A stretch of 64,000 nucleotides of DNA from Aurifilum marmelostoma (Eukaryota > Ascomycota > Sordariomycetes > Diaporthales > Cryphonectriaceae): positions 682,001-746,000 of the forward strand of contig JAMXSV010000016.1 of NCBI GenBank assembly GCA_027559495.1, read 5' to 3'. Under the pieces are notes generated by a model. The model saw nothing but the letters and a program-made list of their open reading frames with translations, made no database searches and was not told the origin of the DNA. How positions within the stretch are numbered: position 1 is the first letter of the stretch; each line of letters opens with the position of its first letter. The position numbers and the translations under genes were made by a program. Of this stretch, positions 56,575 to 64,000 are shown one piece after another.

Positions 56575-59500
56575 TCAGTAAGGCCACATGGCCGCACTAC
56601 CAACCGAATGTCGGTGCCCGTGCCCGTTGGATCTTTCGGATTTCCCAGCCCTATCAGGTGGCTTATACCACTCGCGATAGGGATGGTTGGGCTGCGTGAA
56701 GTCCGCCTGCGCCAGCAGCGGGTTCACAGTTGGCCTCGCGCTCGGCGGCGTGGACGACGTTGCGGACGCCGGTGTGTATGTCGTTGTCGCCGCTGGGCTC
56801 GTCTGGGTGCTGGGACTCGCCGTAGCAATGCTGTTGTTCCTCGCAGCGCCTGCTGGGAAAGAGGTTGCTGATCCCGTCGTGAGGTTGCCGCGGCGGGTCT
56901 CTGACATGGGGGTGCCCAGATGAATTGGGGTGGGTGTTGGTCCAGCTGAAGGCGGCTGTTGATGTTGTTGATGTTGTTGGGAGGGGTGCTGGGGATCGTG
57001 CTGTGCCTGCGTGATGGTCTGGTCACGGCGGCCAAAGAACTGGCCTATTGCCACTCCGGCGCCAAGCGCCCCGTCCTGTGCTAACGGGGAGATGGGAGGT
57101 GGCTGTTGCTGAGCGGCGTGGTGCGACAGTGGTGGGCACCCCGCACCTGATAATGATGCAGCAGGTCCAGCGCAGGCACCGCCGCCTGCGGCTGAAGTTA
57201 CTCCCTGCGTCTCCCAGCCCCAGGCACACCTCAGCTCGGACTGGACGCGCTTCAGGTTCCACCCGGTCTTGAGATAGATCCGCATGAGGATATCAAGAAC
57301 CTCGTGCTGTTCGTGCCTCTCGGTGAGCACTGAGCCCGCGATGGCGAGCGCTTGTATGGCGATAGAGGCGACGCCGTGGTCTTTGGTGTGTGCTGCGATG
57401 CCACAAACCTGGTGCGCGTGGTGCAGCTGCACTTTTCGTGCCTCCTCGTCATCATCACGGATGGCCAGGAGTGGGTTGATTTGTGCAAGGAGACACATGG
57501 CTGTGTGGTAGAAGAGACGGCCTACGATGGCGGAGCGCTTGATAAGCCTGCTCTTGGTTAGTACTGATGATGGGCTACTCTTCGTGAGAGCATCCCGAAT
57601 AAAGTGTGGTTGAAGGGTGGGTGGGACAAAAGAGGGCATGGCACTCACCAGATGTGTGGGAAGCACGATTTCGTCCACGAATCGAACAGATAGCCATATG
57701 GCCTCATGGAGCTCGGACAGTGGGCATTCCACGTGTCGCACCACGTCTTGAGCTGCGACCACTCCGCAAACCGGCTCTGCAGCTTCACCTGCTCACCATG
57801 CGCGCTTGGCTCCTGGCAGGGCTGGATACTCGCCCGGAAGTTGGCCACCTTGGCCACAATATACAGGATCCGGTGCACCCAGACTTCTTCATCGCCGACG
57901 CCAGCGATGCTGCTCGCAGACCACGGCAGTGATTCCTCGCCAGCTGCCCTGGAGGACATGCCGCCGTTCTCCGATATGGGCGACTTCACCCTGGCGCCGA
58001 GCTGCTCTCCCGTCATGTTCAACAGCTCTTCCGGGTCGATACCCCAGTTGTCCGGGTCCCACGCAGTGGCCCAGTTGCACGCCAGGCAGCTGAGGATCTC
58101 CATGCCCACATTCAGCCAGAAGCATGCCGCGCCGATGCCCGTGCTCCTCGCATCCCACTTGCACTCGCGGATGAGGGCCCGCGCGCCAGCGATGTGGTTC
58201 ATGCGGGCAGCAGGCCTCTCGCTCATAATCTCGTACACATTGAGGACAACCGCGGTCGTCGCACACTCGGCCGTATCCCGCTCCGGGTTCTGTAGGCTGC
58301 GCAGAAGTTGGGTGGTTGCCGTGTCGTAGTAGTGCAATGCCTTGTCGTCCTTGTAGCTGCGGCGGTCGACCAGCGTCAAGTGTTTCACGCCGCACGCGAG
58401 GAAAGCCCCGAGAAGCATAGGAGACTTGAGCGCGAGGTAGGGGATCACGCTCCCAAAGTGCTGCCGGCCGTCGAAGCTGTCCATCCACACCGCAACCTCG
58501 TTGATGAAGACCTGCATGTAGTGCACCTCCTCTGGCGAGCTGAGGTAATCCCTCTCGCCGTTCTTTTCTGACTGGGGCGTCATCAGCCCGTCGTGAGGGT
58601 CTGGCCCGCCCGAAGCAGTCGCATGGCGGAACGATCCGGGCGAGGATACTGCCGTCGCCCTTGGGGGGGCCAGCGATGAGGCGTCGCTCGACGCATCACT
58701 CGTAGTATAACCGTGTCTGGGCTGCACACCCTCGTCTCGCGCGGCGAACGGGTCGTGGGTGGTTTCCAGGTGGAACGAAGGGCCTCGCCCTCCACCTCCG
58801 CCCGAGTGAGATGATGTCGGCGTTGGGCCAGAGCCCATGTTCAGGAGAACCTCGCTATCCTTTCTTGAGAAGGTCTGGCCCATTGTCTCTTCGTAGCCGC
58901 CATACGCTGGTTCGTGGTGAGAACGGGCCAGGCGGCCCGAATAGTATAGACTGAGCGCAGCTTCAGGATGACACAGCAGGGTCGCTGCAGGCTGGCCCGG
59001 CTCGGCCTGGACAGCTTCTTCAATCGTCTGGATAGGTCTTGCGTTGGTTCGGCTCATCTCAGGCTCTCGAGGCGGCGTAACAACTTGCTGACCAAGGTTA
59101 GAATAACGCGCAAGCCCACCAACGTACTCGGAGGCGATATGACGAGACTCGTCTTGGAACTTGACTGGATCAAAAGAACCAGGAAAGATCAGTAAGAATA
59201 TCACCACACGACCCCCGTCACCTCAAGCCAGCATAGGCAACGGCAAGCCGAGCCAGGATATTGAGGTGTTCACCAGGATGATGGTGGTCTGCACGATCGG
59301 GACACAAGAGACTTACCCTGCCAGTCCACTACAGGTGGTAACAAGTAAGGGGGCTGCTGAACCTTGAGGTCGATGAAGTTCAGCCGGACTCCACGCTCAC
59401 ACTTTCGATTGCTCTTTTGACAGTTCACGCACACGGGCATGGCCTCGTCGCACTTCAGATGTCGATTCCTGCACGTCAAGCATCCGGTCCTCACCCGTTT

Positions 59501-60031
59501 CGGCTTTGCTAGACCGGACGAGACTGCGGAGGAACCCGGCTCCATGGATTCGCTTTGTTGGCGGCTTTTTGGTCCATCGTTGCCAGTCATCTCGTTGCCC
59601 TTCGAGGATGATGGTGACATGTCGTCTGCGGTGATCCGAGAGGCAGGGTTTGCCGCGGAGGGTGCAACGGCGCGAGAAAGCCTTCGCAGCCCCGTGGCAC
59701 CCGACGATGATATCTTCTGTCGCTTGGCAGGTGGGAATTCAAAGTGCTCGTCCATGGCAGGGCTTGTTGTCGTATAGCCGCCCGCCCTGCAGATACCACT
59801 GGTTTGATACGCCGCCGGCGCCTCATGACCACCATGATCAGGGTAAGCTCCCTGCCGCGGGGCCGGAGGAGAACCCTGGGTTGAATAAGGGAAGCTCGGA
59901 ACGGTAGCAGACTTTGCCGGTGGGCCGGACAGGTCCAGGTGCTCAGGTCGCTGTTCACCAGCTACCACGGCGCCCACGCCAGGGCCATACCCCGACGATA
60001 TGACGCCGGATGGTGTCCCGTAGGTCGCCAC
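56575..60031 (-). CDS. Large Zn2Cys6 transcription factor, 5' end uncertain
   Basis: Three exons are clear: complement(59317 and upward), complement(57649..59164) and complement(56575..57547), with matching split codons. The first exon is open from 60031 but has no ATG until 59755, so either the start is 59755 (975 aa) or a further upstream exon exists. The DNA-binding domain is TGCLTCRNRHLKCDEAMPVC followed by VNCQKSNRKC (C-x2-C-x6-C-x6-C-x2-C-x6-C), preceded by a basic RVRTG segment and followed by RGVRLNFIDLKVQQPPY. The middle has a typical fungal-specific regulatory domain (EEVHYMQVFINEVAVWMDSF onward). The tail is Gln/Pro/Thr-rich and disordered. The sequence after the zinc cluster reminds me of OefC-type developmental regulators, with low certainty. 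Confidence 0.85.
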
Positions 60032-63000
60032 GGCGACTGGTCCCCGGAACGAAGAAATAGACCGTTGTTAACTGCGCCGTCTTGTACCGATCGGCGGGTA
60101 CAAGAAGAACTGCTGAAAAAGAAGGAGAGAAAAGAACGAGAGAGGCCCAATTCAGGGTTAAGACTTGGCTCTAGCGAGGGTGCATCGACCTATCAAGCAA
60201 TCGAATCGCGTCCAGAACTGCCTTCGGCGGCCGCCGCCGCGAAGTGTGCAGAGAGAGCAGCGAAGGCGGGGAGGAGAAGGCTGTATATGCGGCGGTAAGA
60301 CGGAGATCATTTGGGAATCCGATGCGGCAGTTCAACAAGGTGGTTGGTCAAGATCCGGCGATGTAACTGCAGCGTCCCGTGTCGTCAAGAAAGGTTGTTC
60401 AGCTCAATCCGGTCCGTCCAAAAGTAGATGAGTGAGACCCAGGGAGGGGGGGGAAGGTATCGGGATGGTGGTAGCAATACGACGATGACTATGCCCCGCC
60501 AGATTTTGACCCGACATAGATACAAGGAAAAAATAACTAATAAGTCTTTGGGCGCGTATATCCGTCGTCTTCGCTTTGGTAAACGGCGCAGCCAGGGGTG
60601 TTGTCAACTAGAGCGGAGACGAGGACGTGAGGTAACGTTCCAAAATGCCTCGTTCTCGTGCTCCCGACCTCGCTCTCCTCTTCCGAGCCCGAGAGGTAGT
60701 TGATAAAAAAGAAAAACTGTTGGCGCTTTCGACCTCCTTGTCAGTCACTTCAAAAGAGCCGCGGGAAACCCTGGTCAAAGTTTATGGGCCCCAATGAGAT
60801 GAGGAGCTGCTTGGTATGATGAATTCAGGGAGGCTATGAGGGGGAAAAGGAAAGGGGGGGGGGGTGGTAAGCAGAGGGGCTAGTAGAGGGACCAGCGTGC
60901 ATACCTCACAGCAAGTAGAAAGGTACTGCCACGGACGGATATCGTTGAAGAAACGATGTGCCCTGTACTCGGGAGTCTCGGGGTCTTGGTTGGTAAAGAC
61001 TTGATACCTCCAGGCCGTGTCGTGCCTAGTGAGACGAGGGTCTTATCGTGCGGCGGAGAGGCACGAGAGGGCCAGCTGGGAAGCTGGTTGCACACGGAGA
61101 GCACAATTTCAAATCCCCCCAGCCGATGTTGAGAGACAATTGGAGAGTCGAGCTGCTGGTGGGCGCTCGTGTTACGAAGGTCGTACAGCCCGCGCGGCGG
61201 GAAATGAGCCGGCTTTGAGGCTGTCGTAGTCGAGATAAACAATGGTAATAGTGTTTCCCTTTGGTCCTCCTAGGCGATGTGCCTGATCCGTCAGGTAATA
61301 ACACAGATAGCAGGTAGTAACAGACGGTCTCAAGGTTGTCGTTTCGACGGGGAAATCTCTTGGGAATTGGGACACTGGAAAGAATGGAAAAATCTAGCGC
61401 TCCCCGGCAAGAGTCCCGATGTGGCGTAGGCGACAGTAGCCTGCATGTCAAGAGGGACCTATCAGTGGAAAGGAGCGGAGCCGGGAGCCCTTTCCGAGCT
61501 GAAGGAGTCAGTGTCAAGTCGTGGGTACGACCAACAAGGCTGGGGTATTGGGATGGGGCTGGCAGCGGGGGAGCGAGTCCAGGGGGCGGGGGGCGGCCAG
61601 AGGGTTGTCGTAAGCCCACCGTAACTATTTGAGCAGATAGATAAGCGGAAGACTCGAATTTAGACGGACTGACGACAGTTTCTGGCAGATCCAAGCTGTC
61701 GAGTCTCGAAATTCAGGTTGGGTGATGCGGGAGCCCCGACACACAACAACCACTATTACTCACTTTTTTTTTCTTGTTTTTTCTTTTCAATTCCGCCCTT
61801 TCTTCTGGAGTCCTCCCCTGTTTCCCCCTGAACGAAGCCTGCTACGTGTGAGGAGGGGCACCATGTTGATGTCTATCCCGTCAAGCCGAGGTTGGCGGTG
61901 TGCGATTTTTTTTTTTTTTTCTGGGCGCTGACCGGGCTTCCGACTGTGCGATGCTTGTCTCGTCACCAATACAGTCCCCACGAGGTCGCCGTGCAGTTAT
62001 AGAGGCGGCGTCGGACTGTAGACGTAGCTAGCGGTCGATCTTTTTCCTCTGTGTGTAAGCGTTTCCGTACAGGGGGCGGGCAGGGTAGGTGAGTGGCTGA
62101 TTGCGTGCTCGAAACATACCAAGTACTATGCAGAAGTAGACGAGGTTTGGTGGCCCCACCCCTCACAAGTGGGTGACTTGAGGTCCAGCGGCCGGGAGAG
62201 GTTGGCTGGAGCATCATCCCTTGGCAATGAAGTGTCCAGAAGTGCGTGCCATCGAGGATCTGGACCACCAGCATGTCTTCTTTTTTTCTTCTTGTGCGGT
62301 TGATCCTAGCTGGAGGAAAATGTGCCTAGCGTAGGTCCCAAACGTAGTGACTCTCATACCAGGGTCGTTGGTGCTGCAGTGGGATCACGCCGCCATCTCT
62401 CAACTTCGGGACTAAACACCCTAAGGTAGTCTCGAGACAGATTGATGTACCATAGCGTGCATAGTACTGGCCGAGAGGACTTGACGCACCCAAGGGCACC
62501 ATGAATGCTTGGCAACCAGGTCGAGGGCGGCACCCTGACAGGCCTCATGTGAACACGCTTGGAATGAGGAGCGCACTCGCATGCACGTCATGGGGTCCCA
62601 CGACCCTCACGCTGGTGGGACGCTGGAAATTGAGACCACAGCAAGCTTCCCAATCGATAGCAAACCCCCTTGGTCGATGGTTGAATATGCATGAATGTCG
62701 GGAGGCCAGCAGGATAGCGCCACCCTTTTGTTGTCTCCCCACTGAAACCGACACACAACCTTCTTGACGTCCAACGATTGTCCTGCCCTCAGCGTCGATA
62801 AGGAAACGACGGTTCTGTAGACCAAAGGCCAGTGGCTGTGCTATGATATTGTGAATCGGCTTTTGGCATTCACCAGCAAACAAAACACAGGAGAGGCTAC
62901 CTGGCCAGTAAACCAGGTATGTCTCTTTGCTTCCACCTCCTCATCTTGCAGGAATGAATCGTGGGCCTTGATGGGGGCGCCAGATTGTTTAGCGGTGGTT

Positions 63001-64000
63001 GCAACCCAAAAAAAATCCTGCTCAGGCGCCGCGCAGGCCGCTGAAACAAGGTGCTCTAGGGGCAAAATAGGGTTGGATCGTCGGGACAGGCCGCTGTGGG
63101 GAACCGAACAGCGCACCGGCCTATGAGCCTAGCACGCCTAGACAGCAGCCACAGGGCTGGGAGGCAGGAGGCTGGCTGGAACAGCTGGTATGCTAGCGGG
63201 CTAGCAGGGGGGAGCTCGAGGAGGCGAATACAGCTCTCGTGGATTGCTCAAGAAAAGTCCATCTCGTCCGAGGTGACGGCCTGGTGTGGCTTGCCCTGTC
63301 CTGTTGTGTATTCACTGGTGGTGGTCGGGAAGTACCAAGGGCTGGTCTGAAGCGATGGCGAGCGGCCGTCAGGCTTATGTCTCGTCAAAGATCTGAGAGA
63401 GATGTAAGGGTGATGGCGGCGGTGGAGGTGGTGGAGGTCTCGTCCCTGGCGTGTGGCCAATAGATAAGACACTGCACGTAACATGAGTACTTTGTGCGCA
63501 GAAACTCCTCTTCAAGTGTCCCATCCGGAATGAAAGCTCCAGGGTTGCCCGCTGCCCAAAAACTGACCTGTCGTATTTTCTTGAGATTTGATTCCCAAGA
63601 TCAATTCCAGGGGAAGAGGCGGTCGAGGCCCAGTGTCTCGATCAGTCAACACTCAGAAGATGCAGAGTCTCGGGAATCTGTTTCATGGTGACAGGTCATG
63701 AGCTGGATTAGAGAGGTGAGGGGGAGGAGAAGACAGAAGGGGTAGAAGGTGCTGCTACCAGTGTGCCATAGGACAGCAGAGGGAAGTGGGAGCAAGTCGT
63801 CTGAGGCTCAGGTGGGGAGGAGCCAAGGGTTAGGGGTAAGAAGAACTGCCGTTGTCATGAAGCAAGCACCCACCGTTGCACCTTCCATGCTCGTGGCGTC
63901 TGGAGAGGATATCCAGACACGGCCAGACAGCTCGTCGAAATCTCACCTCTGTGTTCTGCACGACACACGACACACCACACGCCCTCAACCCAACACTGTG
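60032..64000. other. Terminal 4 kb without a supported gene
   Basis: This stretch lies upstream of the large Zn2Cys6 regulator and probably holds its promoter, a long leader and perhaps a missing first exon. Possible open frames (for example minus 61026-61694 and minus 62545-62883) are short, Pro/Arg/Ser-rich and unlike known proteins. A G10 run is at 60855-60864 and a T15 run is near 61906-61920. No RNA gene or mobile element was recognised up to the window end. Confidence 0.5.

Noticed and set aside
61026..61694. A 222-codon minus-strand frame in the terminal region
   Set aside because: It is Pro/Ser/Arg-rich, has no domain or conserved-looking segment and no supporting splice structure, so I did not call a gene.
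1..64000. CRISPR arrays, phage or integrative elements
   Set aside because: No regularly spaced repeats or phage genes were seen and the gene structure is that of a eukaryotic nuclear genome.

Overview
The window looks like nuclear DNA of a filamentous ascomycete (Pezizomycotina, probably Sordariomycetes). Genes are spaced 1-4 kb apart and lie on both strands. Short introns have GTAAGT/GTATGT-type donors, CTNAC-like branch sites and CAG/TAG acceptors. Coding third positions are strongly G/C-rich, and there are no operons or bacterial ribosome-binding sites. Protein content fits this: Zn2Cys6 regulators, MFS sugar transporters, a fungal PPR protein of the CYA-5 type, ERG8 and DBP7. The class-level placement is inference from protein style, not from a search. 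No rRNA, tRNA, CRISPR array or intact transposon was seen.

Layout. At 1.5-2.3 kb (+) is a small three-exon protein with a cysteine-rich head and a CRIB-like Cdc42/Rac-binding motif. At 3.4-5.0 kb (-) is phosphomevalonate kinase (ERG8). At 8.4-11.9 kb (+) is a large mitochondrial PPR protein, and at 13.0-15.0 kb (-) a four-exon hexose transporter. A gene-poor, lower-GC stretch of about 4.3 kb follows. At 19.4-21.8 kb (-) is the ribosome-biogenesis helicase DBP7, divergent from a protein with a bacterial-type domain of unknown function (22.5 kb, +). At 23.2-25.0 kb (-) is an M61-peptidase-like protein with a PDZ domain that appears to have lost its zinc site. A small hydrophilic protein (25.9 kb, +) and a secreted pectin methylesterase (28.1 kb, +) follow.

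From 31.5 to 41.7 kb is a run that could form a small functional module: a large glycosylated membrane protein (+), a secreted type-B carboxylesterase (+), a Zn2Cys6 regulator (-) and, divergent from it, a DHA2-type MFS exporter (+). Next are a bacterial/phage-like P-loop protein (42.5 kb, +), a BED-like zinc-finger protein (43.8 kb, +), a single-pass membrane protein (45.9 kb, -), a second sugar transporter (47.6 kb, -), an arylsulfatase (51.3 kb, +), a TTC1-like TPR protein (53.3 kb, -), a HAD phosphatase (54.8 kb, +) and a large Zn2Cys6 regulator with a long upstream region (56.6-60.0 kb, -). The last 4 kb holds no gene I can support.

Together, the pectin methylesterase, carboxylesterase, arylsulfatase and two sugar transporters suggest a plant-associated or saprotrophic life. 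Three genes (31.5, 35.3 and 51.3 kb) each carry one single-base frameshift in G/C-rich sequence, which points to residual consensus errors, although real inactivation cannot be excluded from sequence alone. The most unusual items are the CRIB-like mini-protein, the pseudo-M61/PDZ protein and two genes with a bacterial look.
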